Positions 18,086 to 26,807 of a DNA stretch of 64,000 bases are shown here, piece after piece. The notes beneath the pieces were generated by a model. The model did not search any database. It saw only the letters and a program-made list of their open reading frames with translations, and was not told where the DNA came from. This stretch comes from Frondihabitans australicus. GTDB taxonomy: Bacteria > Actinomycetota > Actinomycetes > Actinomycetales > Microbacteriaceae. Numbering within the stretch: the stretch's first letter is position 1; each line of letters starts with the position of its first letter. The translations under genes and the position numbers were made by a program. The stretch is taken from the NCBI RefSeq assembly GCF_003634555.1, contig NZ_RBKS01000001.1, positions 806,001 to 870,000 on the forward strand, given 5' to 3'.

Positions 18086-21000
18086 ATGCAACTGGTCGTC
18101 CGCGGAACATCAACCCGACTCGAAGGCGAACTCGACATCCCGGTGTCGAAGTACCACGCCCACCGCGCTCTCGTCCTGGCCTCCCTCGCTCCCGGCCGCT
18201 CCGTCATCACCGGCGTCTCCACCACCCGTCAGGTCGAGTGGACCGTCGGCACGCTCCGCGCCCTCGGCACGAAGATCACCATCAAGGACGGCACGTACAT
18301 CGTCGAGGGCGGCCCGTACAAGGCCACCGACGTCGTCGACCACGGCTCGAAGGGCGCCGAGGGCCTGCTCAACATGGGCTCCTCCGGCACGACGCTCTAC
18401 TTCATGGTGGGCCTCGCATCGCTCGCCGACCAGCCGATGACCCTGACGGGCATGAAGTACTTCCGTCGCCGGCCGATCAAGGCCCTGCTCGACTCGCTCA
18501 AGCAGATGGGCGTGACCCTCGACGCCGACGAGGACCGCCCTCCGGTGCACGTCCAGCCGGGCCGACCCCTCGGCGGCGACGTGTCGATCGCCGGCACGCT
18601 CAGCCAGTGGATCTCCGGTCTGCTCCTGGTCGCGCCGTTCGCCCAGACCGACACCACGATCCACATCACCGGCGGCACGCTCAACGAGCAGCCCTACGTC
18701 GACCTGACGATCCGCATGATGCGCATGTGGGGGCTCGAGGTCACCCACTCCGACGACTGGCTGACCTTCCACATCCCGGCGAACCAGACTGCCACGCCGC
18801 ACGACTACGTGATCCCGGCCGACATCGGCTCGGCCGCGTTCGGCATCGCGGCGGCCGCGATCCACCCCTCCGACGTGCTCTTCAAGGGCCTCCGCACGCA
18901 TCTGACGAGCGAGACCGACCACCCCGAGTCCGAGTTCCTCGACCTCTCCACGGCGATGGGCGTGCCGTTCTCGATCGACGAGAAGACCGGCTTCGTCCGC
19001 ATCACCAGCGACGGCAAGCCACTCAAGGCCATCGACATCGACTGCCAGCCGATCCCCGACCTCCTGCCGATCCTGTCGACCATGGCGACCTTCGCCGAGG
19101 GCACCTCGACGTTCCGAAACGTCGGGCACATCCGGCTCAAGGAGAGCGACCGCGTCTCGGCCATGCTCCAGCTCAACAACCTGGGCGGCTCGGCCGACCA
19201 GACCCACGACGAGCTGCGGGTCACCGGCGCGTCGGGCCCGCTCACGGGCGCACCGCTGTCGTCGTTCAACGACCACCGGGTGCTCATGTCGCTCGCGATC
19301 GCGGCGACCAGGGCGGTCGGAGCAACGTCGCTCACCTACCCGCGCGCCTACCGCATCTCGTATCCCACCTTCCTCGAGGCCATGACCTCCATCGGTCTCG
19401 ACCTCGACATGGGCGACCCGAAGAGCCTCGAGAGCGCCGAGAACGTCGAGTTCGAACGCGACGAGCTGAGCGAGGAGGCCTCGCTGCAGGAGGCTCCGCT
19501 CGAGCTCCAGGGCGTCGATGCCGATCCGCTCGTGCTCAGCGAGAAGGTCCGCGCTCTGGCCGAGTCGCAGCCCGACGAGCCCGCCGTGATCGAGGTCGGC
19601 GGGGTCGAGCCCGTGACCACGACCTGGCGCGAACTGCAGGACGAAGCGGACCGCGTGTCGCAGCTCCTGCTCGAACTCGGCGTCCAGAAGGGCGAGTCGG
19701 TGGCCATGCAGCTGCCGAACTGGAAGGAGTTCGTCGCGATCACGCTCGGCACCGTCCAGATCGGCGCCGTCGCCACCCCGATCATGCCGGTGTTCGGCCC
19801 GCGCGAGACCACGATGACGCTGTCGCGGTCGCGCGCCCGCGTCGTGTTCCTGCCCAACGTCTTCCGCCGTCGCCGGCCGGCGATCGAGCTGCTCGACGTC
19901 ATCGACGAGGCGAAGGCGCAGAAGCGCCGCCTCGCCCTCGAGCACGTGGTCGTGCTGCGCTCGGAGAGCCGCGGCGACGCCGGCGCCCACAGCGACGTCA
20001 CGCCGATCCCGCAGGCGGTCGCCGCCCGGGTCGAGGCGTCGGAGTGGAACTGGCGCTACTACGACCTCGCCCTCGCCGCGGTCACGCCCGACCAGGGGCT
20101 CATCCGCGAGCGGGCGCCGAAGCCGGACGACGTGTGCCAACTCCTGTTCACCTCCGGCACCACGGGCGAGCCGAAGGGCGTCCAGCACCCGCACCGCACG
20201 CTCGGCCTCGCCACGGCGATGGAGGTGGCGCACCTCGGGCTCACCACCGACGACCGCATCTACATCCCGTCGCCGCTCGCGCACCAGACCGGTTTCCTCT
20301 ACGGCATGCTGCTCTCGTGGCGCCTGGGCGTCGCGAGCGTCATCCAGCCGGTGTGGGACGCCCAGATCTCGCTGAACCAGGCGTTCGCGCAGGGTGGAGC
20401 GACGTTCGTCCAGTGCGCCACGCCGTTCCTCACCGACCTGGTCGACGCGGTCGAGGCGGGCGCCCGGGCTCCTGAGTCCCTCCGGATCTTCGTCGCCACC
20501 GGCGCCGCGGTGCCGCGCGCCCTCGCGCAGAAGGCGACGACCGTGCTCGCCACGAGCGTGCTCGGCGCGTTCGGCACCTCCGAGACCTGTCTCGGCGCGC
20601 TCTCGACGCCGTTCGACGCGCCGGAGGACGCCTGGGGGAGCGACGGCAAGCCGCTCCCCGGAATCCGGCTGCGGATCGTCGACGACGAGGGCGTCGAGCT
20701 GCCCCGAGGCACCGAGGGCAACTACGAGCTGCACTCGCCGACGATGTTCGGCGGCTACCTCGACCGTCCCGACCTCACCGACGACGTCTTCACGAGCGAC
20801 GGCTGGTACCGCACCGGCGACCTCGCGAAGGTCGACGAGAAGGGCTTCCTGCACATCACCGGGCGCGTGAAGGACGTCATCAACCGCGGCGGCGAGAAGA
20901 TCCCCGTGGTCGAGATCGAGAACCTCCTGTACCAGCACCCGATGATCACCGACGCCGCCATCGTCGCCATGCCCGACCCGCGACTGGGCGAGCGCGCCTG

Positions 21001-21241
21001 CGCCTTCGTCGTGGCAGCCAAGCCCGACGCCCACCTCGAGTTCGCCGCGATGCAGAAGTACCTCGGCGACGCGGGCGTGTCGAAGTACTACTGGCCCGAG
21101 CGCCTCGAGTTCATCGACGAGATCCCGCGCAACGTCGTCGGCAAGGTCCAGAAGAACGTCCTGCGCGACATCGCGGCCGAGCTGGTCGCCGCGTCGTCCG
21201 CCGAGTCCGCCGCCGCCGGCACCACCGTCAAGGAGAAGTAG
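18086..21241 (+). CDS. Fusion of EPSP-synthase-like dehydratase and acid-CoA ligase (AnsL/AnsK-like)
   Basis: This 1051-residue protein joins two enzymes. Residues 1-440 are an EPSP-synthase fold with SKYHAHRALVLASL, NMGSSGTTLYF, LKESDRVSAM and FNDHRVLMSLA. By eye the core Lys, Asp and Arg are kept, but PEP-contact residues equivalent to E. coli Arg124 and Lys411 appear replaced. After a charged linker, residues about 470-1045 form an AMP-binding ligase: FTSGTTGEPKG near 686, YRTGDLAKVDEKGFLHITGR near 907 and the catalytic Lys in GKVQKNVLR near 1021. In ansatrienin-type cyclohexanecarboxyl-CoA pathways these are separate proteins acting on shikimate. ATG 18086 follows AGGGAGG. The next gene starts two bases after the stop. 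The function is inferred from context. Confidence 0.85.
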   Translation: MQLVVRGTSTRLEGELDIPVSKYHAHRALVLASLAPGRSVITGVSTTRQVEWTVGTLRALGTKITIKDGTYIVEGGPYKATDVVDHGSKGAEGLLNMGSSGTTLYFMVGLASLADQPMTLTGMKYFRRRPIKALLDSLKQMGVTLDADEDRPPVHVQPGRPLGGDVSIAGTLSQWISGLLLVAPFAQTDTTIHITGGTLNEQPYVDLTIRMMRMWGLEVTHSDDWLTFHIPANQTATPHDYVIPADIGSAAFGIAAAAIHPSDVLFKGLRTHLTSETDHPESEFLDLSTAMGVPFSIDEKTGFVRITSDGKPLKAIDIDCQPIPDLLPILSTMATFAEGTSTFRNVGHIRLKESDRVSAMLQLNNLGGSADQTHDELRVTGASGPLTGAPLSSFNDHRVLMSLAIAATRAVGATSLTYPRAYRISYPTFLEAMTSIGLDLDMGDPKSLESAENVEFERDELSEEASLQEAPLELQGVDADPLVLSEKVRALAESQPDEPAVIEVGGVEPVTTTWRELQDEADRVSQLLLELGVQKGESVAMQLPNWKEFVAITLGTVQIGAVATPIMPVFGPRETTMTLSRSRARVVFLPNVFRRRRPAIELLDVIDEAKAQKRRLALEHVVVLRSESRGDAGAHSDVTPIPQAVAARVEASEWNWRYYDLALAAVTPDQGLIRERAPKPDDVCQLLFTSGTTGEPKGVQHPHRTLGLATAMEVAHLGLTTDDRIYIPSPLAHQTGFLYGMLLSWRLGVASVIQPVWDAQISLNQAFAQGGATFVQCATPFLTDLVDAVEAGARAPESLRIFVATGAAVPRALAQKATTVLATSVLGAFGTSETCLGALSTPFDAPEDAWGSDGKPLPGIRLRIVDDEGVELPRGTEGNYELHSPTMFGGYLDRPDLTDDVFTSDGWYRTGDLAKVDEKGFLHITGRVKDVINRGGEKIPVVEIENLLYQHPMITDAAIVAMPDPRLGERACAFVVAAKPDAHLEFAAMQKYLGDAGVSKYYWPERLEFIDEIPRNVVGKVQKNVLRDIAAELVAASSAESAAAGTTVKEK

Positions 21242-21243
21242 AG

Positions 21244-22425
21244 ATGACCACCACCGCCGCCGCGACGGCCGCCGATTTCGACGAGGCCGACTTCCAGGCG
21301 ATCAAGGCCGACATCACCGCCTGGGTCGAGGGCCCGGGCGAGGCGTACGCCGACGAGATCGAGGCCACCGGGCAGGTGCCCGACCGGCTCCTGCCCGAGC
21401 TGCGCGACCGCGGATACCTCTCGCTCGCAGCCCCCGTCGAACTCGGCGGCCGAGGCATCCCGTTCTCGCGCTACCTCGAGCTGATGGAGATCGTGTCGCG
21501 CTCGCACGCATCCATCCGCATGCTCGTGCACGTCATCAACGGCACCTGGCGCGCCATGGTCCCCTTCGCCACCCCTGAGCAGCTGGAGGAGGTCGTCAAG
21601 CCCTCCATCGCGGGCACGAAGCTCGTCGCCTTCACGCTCACCGAAGCCACGGCCGGCACCGGGCAGGATCTCCGCACCACGGCCCGCCTCGAGGGCGACA
21701 CCTGGTACCTCAACGGCGAGAAGCACCTCATCACCTTCGGCGTGAAGTGCGACTACTGGCTCATCGCCGCCCGGATCGAGGGGTCCACCGCTCCCGACGG
21801 CTTCGTCGCCTTCCTCATGCCGAACACCGGGCTTCCGGGCGCCGAGGTCATCGACGACAGCGACACGATGGGCGTGCGCGGCACGGACCACGCGATCCTG
21901 CGCTTCACCGAGACCCCGGTGCCGGCGTCGGCCCTCCTCGGCGAGGAGGGCGACGGCCTCAAGGTCGCCCTCGGCGGGTTCCTCCTGCCGAGCCGCGTCT
22001 CGGTCGCCATGAGCGCCGTCGGCCTCGCCGAGCGCGCCCAGCAGCTCGCCGTCGAGTACGCCAACCGTCGCGAGACCTTCGGCAAGAGGCTGTCGAGCCG
22101 CCAGGCGATCCAGTTCTACCTGGCCGAGAACTACGCCGACATCGCGGCCGCCCGAGCCCTCGTCATCGAGGCCGCGAAAGCCTACGAGGAGGACCGCGCC
22201 GACGCCGGTGTGCTCTCCAGCGCGTCGAAGATGGTCGCGGTCGACATGCTCGCCCGCGTCACCGACAAGGCCCTCCAGGTCCACGGCGGCCAGGGCTACT
22301 GGAAGCGCAACAAGATCGAGCGCGTGTACCGCGACGCTCGCGCGCAGCGCTTCGAGGAGGGCACGAACGAGATCCAGAAGCTCGTCGTCGGTCGTGCCGT
22401 GGTCTCCGGCGCCGTCTCCTACTGA
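21244..22425 (+). CDS. Acyl-CoA dehydrogenase (AnsM-like)
   Basis: This 393-residue flavoprotein has all the acyl-CoA dehydrogenase blocks: AFTLTEATAGTGQDLRTTA (FAD/substrate), MGVRGTDHAILRF, ERAQQLAVEYANRRETFGK and, at the C-terminus, LQVHGGQGYWKRNKIERVYR followed by FEEGTNEIQ with the probable catalytic Glu. It starts at ATG 21244, with AAGGAG straddling the end of the fusion gene. In the cyclohexanecarboxyl-CoA pathway an acyl-CoA dehydrogenase introduces or shifts a ring double bond between dehydration steps. That role is inferred from its place between the fusion and the ChcA-like gene. Confidence 0.9.
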   Translation: MTTTAAATAADFDEADFQAIKADITAWVEGPGEAYADEIEATGQVPDRLLPELRDRGYLSLAAPVELGGRGIPFSRYLELMEIVSRSHASIRMLVHVINGTWRAMVPFATPEQLEEVVKPSIAGTKLVAFTLTEATAGTGQDLRTTARLEGDTWYLNGEKHLITFGVKCDYWLIAARIEGSTAPDGFVAFLMPNTGLPGAEVIDDSDTMGVRGTDHAILRFTETPVPASALLGEEGDGLKVALGGFLLPSRVSVAMSAVGLAERAQQLAVEYANRRETFGKRLSSRQAIQFYLAENYADIAAARALVIEAAKAYEEDRADAGVLSSASKMVAVDMLARVTDKALQVHGGQGYWKRNKIERVYRDARAQRFEEGTNEIQKLVVGRAVVSGAVSY

Positions 22426-22452
22426 TCCACACCCTCGCAGAAAGGCCTCTCG

Positions 22453-23283
22453 TTGGCTGACTCCACCACCCGTCCTGTAGCCCTCATCACCGGTGCCTCG
22501 CGCGGCATCGGCAAGGTGCTCGCGCTGAAGCTCGCGAGCCGTGGCGTCGACGTCGTCGTGACCTACAAGAAGAACGCCGAGATGGCCGAGGGCACCCTCG
22601 CCGAGATCCGCGAGCTCGGAGCGGACGGCATCACGGCCCAGCTCGACGTCGAGCAGCCCGAGTCGATCGACGCGGTCTTCGCGACGGTCAAGGAGACCTA
22701 CGGCAAGCTCGACATGTTCATCGCGTCCGCCGCTGCGTCGGCCTTCAAGCCGGTGTCGGAGCTGAAGCTCCACCACCTCGATCGCAACTACGCGACGAAC
22801 ATCCGCTCGTTCGTGCTCGGTGCCCAGGCCGCGGCGGCCATCATGCCGAACGGCGGCCGCATCGTCGCGATCACGAGCTACGGCTCGCTGCGAGCCTTCC
22901 CCACCTACGCGTCGCTCGGGGCGGCGAAGGCCGCCAACGAGGCCTACGTGAAGTTCATGGCGACCGAGTTCGGCCCGCGCGGAATCACGGTCAACGCCGT
23001 CAACGGCGGGCTCATCGACACCGACTCGCTCGACTACTTCTACAACTCCGTGCCGGGCATGGCGCCGATGGAGACCGTGCTCGAGAAGATCCCGCTGCAG
23101 CGCAAGGGCACCGCCGACGACGTCGCCGACGCCGTCGACTTCCTCCTGTCCGAGAAGGCGGGCTACATCACCGGCCAGACGCTGTCGGTCGACGGCGGCC
23201 TGACCGTGATCGCGCCGCCGTTCTGGGCCGACACGACGAGCCCCCTTCGTGACGCGGTGCTCGGTGGCTCCGACGCCTCCTGA
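22453..23283 (+). CDS. chcA: ChcA-like enoyl-CoA reductase (SDR family)
   Basis: This 276-residue short-chain dehydrogenase has the NADP site TGASRGIGKVLA. The active-site Tyr and Lys are spaced Y-x6-K (YASLGAAK) rather than the Y-x3-K of ketoreductases. This spacing marks enoyl reductases such as FabI and FabL and agrees with ChcA, the 1-cyclohexenylcarbonyl-CoA reductase of Streptomyces collinus. ChcA is thought to reduce the ring double bond at several steps toward cyclohexanecarboxyl-CoA. The start is TTG 22453, preceded by AAAGG; no better start is in frame. The end overlaps the next gene. Confidence 0.82.
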   Translation: MADSTTRPVALITGASRGIGKVLALKLASRGVDVVVTYKKNAEMAEGTLAEIRELGADGITAQLDVEQPESIDAVFATVKETYGKLDMFIASAAASAFKPVSELKLHHLDRNYATNIRSFVLGAQAAAAIMPNGGRIVAITSYGSLRAFPTYASLGAAKAANEAYVKFMATEFGPRGITVNAVNGGLIDTDSLDYFYNSVPGMAPMETVLEKIPLQRKGTADDVADAVDFLLSEKAGYITGQTLSVDGGLTVIAPPFWADTTSPLRDAVLGGSDAS

Positions 23284-25414
23284 GGTCTCGGATCCTGAGC
23301 CCTCGGGTCCTGAGCCCACTCTCTCGGGCTCGTCCGCGCTCGAGCTGACCCGACGGCCCTGGTCGCTGGGCTCGCTCCGGCTGTCGCACCGCGTGGTCGT
23401 GGGCAGCATGCACACCGGGCTCGAGGTGAAGGACGACGGCGGGGCGGCGCTCGCGCGCTTCTACCAGGAGCGCGTCGAGGGCGGCGCCGACCTCGTCATC
23501 ACGGGTGGCCTCGCGGTCAACTCCGAGGGTCGCGGCGGCGAGGACTACGCCGTCCTCGGGCAGGAGGCCGACGACGCGCGATTCCGGCGGGCCGTCGCCG
23601 CAGTCCACGAGGCGGGTGGGGCCATCTCGGCCCAGCTGTTCCACGCGGGTCGATACGCCCTGACGGCCGGGCTCACGAAGCCCGACGGCTCACCCGAGCG
23701 GTCGGTCGCGCCCTCGCCGGTCCCGTGGCGAGCGGCCCGCGGCGTCGTACCGGTCGAGCTCACCGACGAGGGCGTCCGCAGAACCATCGGCGACTTCGCC
23801 TCCGCGGCCGCGAGGGCGCAGGAGCTCGGGTTCGACGCCGTCGAGGTCATGGCGTCCGAGGGCTACCTCGTCAACCAGTTCTGCTCGCCGATCACGAACC
23901 AGCGCGACGACGAGTGGGGTGGCGACGCTGCTCGCCGCCGCCGCTTCCCGCTCGAGGTGCTTCGCGCGGTGCGTGCCGCGGTGGGGCCGGCCTTCCCCGT
24001 GAGCTTCCGTGTCTCCGGTGACGACCTGATGCCGGGCTCCTCGACGCCCGACGAGGTCGACGCGCTCGTGACAGCCCTGGTCGAGGCCGGTGTCGACGGC
24101 ATCAGCGTCGGCGTCGGCTGGCACGAGTCGACCGTGCCCACCGTGCAGGCGGCCGTGCCGCACGGCGTCTGGGTGCCGATCGCCGAGCGCCTCGCTGGGG
24201 TCGTGCGGGCGACCACCCGCCCGGAGGTCGCTGTCATCGCGAGCAACCGGCTGACCGACCTGCGCGATGTGGAGGACATCCTGTCGCGCGGCACCGTCGA
24301 CGCCGTGGCCCTGGCGCGTCCGTTCCTCGCCGACCCGGCGATCGTCGCCAAGAGCACCTCGGGCCGGTTCGATCTCGTCACCACCTGCATCGGCTGCAAT
24401 CAGGCGTGCATCGACCGCTCGATCTTCGGAAAGCCCGTCTCGTGCCTCGTGAACCCGCGGGCCGCGCGCGAGCTGGAGTTCCCGCTCGTGCCGAGCCGCC
24501 GGATCCTGCGGACCGCCGTCGTCGGCGCCGGCCCCGCGGGCCTCTCGGCCGCCCTTGACCTCGCCCGCCGCGGCAACGACGTCACGGTCTTCGAGGCTCG
24601 CGAGAACCTCGGCGGCCAGTTCGATCTGGCCGCGTCGATCCCGGGCAAGGAGGACTACGCCGGCCCCGTCCGGTCGATCAGCGCCGAGCTCGAGCTGCTC
24701 GGCGCCTCGATCGTCACCGGCACGAGGGTGGGGGCGCAGGAGCTCGCCGCATACGACCACGTGGTGGTGGCCACCGGCGTCTCTCCGCGTGTCCTCGACC
24801 TGCCCGGGATCGACCTCCCGCACGTGCTGAGCTACGAGCAGGCCCTGCGAGGGGGCGTGCCCGACGGGACCGTCGCCATCATCGGAGCGGGCGGCATCGG
24901 AGTCGACACGGCGGCGTTCCTCGTCGAGTCCGGCCACGAGGCGACGCGCGCCTCGCAGTTCGTGGCGTCTGTCGGTCTGCCGTCGTCCGCGACGGACGCG
25001 TCGTCGGCTCCGCAGCGGCGCGATGCCACGAGGCCGCATCCCGTGCGCCCCGGTTCGCAGGTCACGCTCGTCAGCCGGTCGGGCAAGTTCGGCAGCGGCC
25101 TCGGCGTGACGTCGAGGTGGGTGGCGGTCGGTCGGCTCCGCGAGGCCGGCGTGAACTTCGTCGGGGGCGTCTCGTACCGGTCGATCCGGCCCGGCTTCCT
25201 GGACGTCGCGGACGAGTCGGGCGACCTCGTGTCGCTGCCCGCCGACGTGGTCGTCGTCTGCGCCGGGCAGGAGCCCGTGGCCGGCCTGGCCGCATCGCTG
25301 GCGGCCGCCGGGATTCCCCACACCGTGGTCGGGGGTGCCCTGGACGCGCGTGCCGTCGACGCGGTCCGCGCCACGACGGAGGGTCTCGAGGCGTCGCGTC
25401 GCGTCGCCCCCTGA
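23249..25414 (+). CDS. FMN/FAD/4Fe-4S oxidoreductase, 2,4-dienoyl-CoA-reductase-like (AnsJ-like)
   Basis: This protein of about 721 residues has the FadH layout. An old-yellow-enzyme TIM barrel covers residues about 30-350 (SAQLFHAGRY, VMASEGYLVNQFCSPITNQR). Iron-sulfur cysteines follow in CIGCNQAC and CLVNP. Then come FAD and NAD(P) Rossmann motifs VVGAGPAGLSAALDLARRG and IIGAGGIGVDTAAFL. The family reduces 2,4-dienoyl-CoA esters. As the last gene of the operon it probably reduces a conjugated ring diene on the way to cyclohexanecarboxyl-CoA. The start is uncertain: GTG 23249 or GTG 23264, both inside the end of the ChcA-like gene. Confidence 0.85.
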   Translation: MTRCSVAPTPPEVSDPEPSGPEPTLSGSSALELTRRPWSLGSLRLSHRVVVGSMHTGLEVKDDGGAALARFYQERVEGGADLVITGGLAVNSEGRGGEDYAVLGQEADDARFRRAVAAVHEAGGAISAQLFHAGRYALTAGLTKPDGSPERSVAPSPVPWRAARGVVPVELTDEGVRRTIGDFASAAARAQELGFDAVEVMASEGYLVNQFCSPITNQRDDEWGGDAARRRRFPLEVLRAVRAAVGPAFPVSFRVSGDDLMPGSSTPDEVDALVTALVEAGVDGISVGVGWHESTVPTVQAAVPHGVWVPIAERLAGVVRATTRPEVAVIASNRLTDLRDVEDILSRGTVDAVALARPFLADPAIVAKSTSGRFDLVTTCIGCNQACIDRSIFGKPVSCLVNPRAARELEFPLVPSRRILRTAVVGAGPAGLSAALDLARRGNDVTVFEARENLGGQFDLAASIPGKEDYAGPVRSISAELELLGASIVTGTRVGAQELAAYDHVVVATGVSPRVLDLPGIDLPHVLSYEQALRGGVPDGTVAIIGAGGIGVDTAAFLVESGHEATRASQFVASVGLPSSATDASSAPQRRDATRPHPVRPGSQVTLVSRSGKFGSGLGVTSRWVAVGRLREAGVNFVGGVSYRSIRPGFLDVADESGDLVSLPADVVVVCAGQEPVAGLAASLAAAGIPHTVVGGALDARAVDAVRATTEGLEASRRVAP

Positions 25415-25503
25415 CCCTCGCTCCTCCGCCCGCCGCCCCCGTGCGGCCCAGTCTTTCGCCGATCGCCTTCCCTCGGGACGGAGTAGTCAGTGCGGGTGAG
25501 TTA

Positions 25504-25531
25504 CAGGTTCGCCTGAATTCAGGCGAACCTG
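25504..25531. promoter_or_regulatory. 28-bp perfect palindrome, probable operator
   Basis: CAGGTTCGCCTGAA is followed directly by its exact reverse complement, giving a gapless 28-bp palindrome 90 bases after the flavoprotein stop and 200 bases before the ArsR-like gene. It has no loop and no U-run, so a protein-binding site is more likely than a terminator. It lies in a 316-bp gap (25415-25730) with no supported gene. Confidence 0.7.
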
Positions 25532-25563
25532 AAATTGGGGTTCAGGTCGAGAGTGAGGCCAAC

Positions 25564-25593
25564 TTCAGGAATTCCTGAATTCAGGCGAATCTG
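25564..25593. promoter_or_regulatory. Overlapping TTCAGG palindromes, second operator-like site
   Basis: TTCAGGAATTCCTGAA (25564-25579) is a perfect palindrome. It overlaps CCTGAATTCAGG (25574-25585), and TTCAGGCGAATCTG (25580-25593) repeats, with one change, the right half of the palindrome at 25518-25531. Another TTCAGG half-site is at 25541. A possible extended -10 (TGTACAAC) follows directly, so a bound protein would cover that promoter. The inverted repeat GGCCTG-ACGAC-CAGGCC lies further on, at about 25629-25645. Confidence 0.6.
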
Positions 25594-25730
25594 TACAACG
25601 CTCGAGACGAACTCTTCTCCGGTGCTCCGGCCTGACGACCAGGCCTTCACAGGCGCTCAGCGAGGGTGCTTCGGACCTGGGTGCTGTGGAAAGCGGGAAT
25701 CGCCGGTGGCGCGGCCTGGACAATCGCAGC

Positions 25731-26222
25731 ATGAGTCCAGACCGAGCACCATCGGGAGACGCGTGGGACGCAATGGGTCACCCGGCCCGCCGATTCATCA
25801 TCCGCGAGCTCGCTCAGCGCGAGAGCCTGTCGCGCGAGATCGCGGAAGCCGTGCAGCACGTGTTCGGGCTGGGCTGGCCGGCAGTGACGAGACATCTCAA
25901 GATCCTCAACGCGGCCGGATTCGTCCGCGTGCGCCGCGTCTGGAACGAACGGCTTTACCGGTTGGACGATCAAGCGCTCGATCGACTGGAGGACGACGTC
26001 CGAGAACTCGGCCGATTGTGGAGAAAGCGAACCGGCGGCGGATATCACGGTCTGTACGACGAAACTGACGACAGCTGGGGCCGTCCGCGACAACCGCGCA
26101 GGCCGGTCGACGCCGCCGAGGCGTTCGACCGACTTCTGCGCGACGAAGGCATCGATCCGGCGACCGGGAAGTTGGTCCGAGACGCACCGGGGGAGGGATT
26201 GGCCGAAACGGCGGGGGTCTGA
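25731..26222 (+). CDS. ArsR-like winged-helix transcriptional regulator
   Basis: This 163-residue protein has an N-terminal winged helix-turn-helix of the ArsR type (AWDAMGHPARRFIIRELAQ, then WPAVTRHLKILNAAGFVRV and a wing NERLYRLDD). The C-terminal half is charged and has no recognised ligand domain, and metal-binding Cys residues are absent. ATG 25731 follows a GACAAT box by six bases, so the mRNA may be leaderless. The cluster of TTCAGG palindromes just upstream is a candidate operator, and the adjacent chc-type operon is a candidate target. Both links are inference. Confidence 0.75.
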   Translation: MSPDRAPSGDAWDAMGHPARRFIIRELAQRESLSREIAEAVQHVFGLGWPAVTRHLKILNAAGFVRVRRVWNERLYRLDDQALDRLEDDVRELGRLWRKRTGGGYHGLYDETDDSWGRPRQPRRPVDAAEAFDRLLRDEGIDPATGKLVRDAPGEGLAETAGV

Positions 26223-26360
26223 CAGAATGGGGGGTCGAGTCTGCGCGCGCCCGACCCTCTAATCAGGCGCGACGCACGACCCCATCAGAGCTTTCGAGCC
26301 GAGTGTGCCCCCACGCTCACGGCTGGCAACTCGCACCGCAACCATGCACACAGGAGAACC

Positions 26361-26804
26361 GTGGCAGTCAAGATCCGTCTGAAGCGACTCGGTAAGATTC
26401 GCGCGCCCTACTACCGCATCGTCGTCGCCGACTCGCGCACCAAGCGCGACGGCCGCGTGATCGAGGAGATCGGCAAGTACCACCCCACCGAAGAGCCCTC
26501 GCTCATCGAGGTCGACTCCGAGCGCGCCCAGTACTGGCTCGGCGTGGGCGCACAGCCCACCGAGCAGGTCACCGCGCTGCTCAAGCTCACCGGCGACTGG
26601 GGCACCTTCAAGGGTGAGAAGGACGCCAAGAGCACCGTCAAGACCAAGGCCGAGAAGGTCGCCTTCGTCGCCGACGAGAAGAAGAAGCCGGTCCTCAAGC
26701 CGAAGACCGAAAAGGCCGCCGAGCCGGCTCCGGCCGCCGAGGCGCCCGCTGCTTCCGAGGCTCCCGCGAGCGACGAGGCCGCCGCCGAGTCGACCGAGGC
26801 GTAG
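26361..26804 (+). CDS. rpsP: 30S ribosomal protein S16
   Basis: This 147-residue protein starts [20 protein letters not shown], the canonical S16 N-terminus, and the core runs to about residue 85. An Ala/Glu/Lys/Pro-rich tail of about 60 residues follows, as in many actinobacterial S16 proteins. The start is GTG 26361, preceded by AGGAGAACC. The 138-bp leader upstream has a possible CAGAAT box near 26223-26228 and an imperfect inverted repeat (GGGTCG...CGACCC). It heads the rpsP-khpA-rimM-trmD operon. Confidence 0.97.
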   Translation: MAVKIRLKRLGKIRAPYYRIVVADSRTKRDGRVIEEIGKYHPTEEPSLIEVDSERAQYWLGVGAQPTEQVTALLKLTGDWGTFKGEKDAKSTVKTKAEKVAFVADEKKKPVLKPKTEKAAEPAPAAEAPAASEAPASDEAAAESTEA

Positions 26805-26807
26805 TCA

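Noticed and set aside
18086-19410. The first domain as the housekeeping AroA of the shikimate pathway
   Set aside because: It is fused to a CoA ligase inside a chc-like operon and appears to lack PEP-binding residues.
22453-23283. The SDR as a FabG ketoreductase
   Set aside because: The active-site spacing is Y-x6-K and the neighbours are those of ChcA.
25504-25531. The 28-bp palindrome as a terminator of the chc operon
   Set aside because: It has no loop and no U-run, and a second related palindrome cluster follows.
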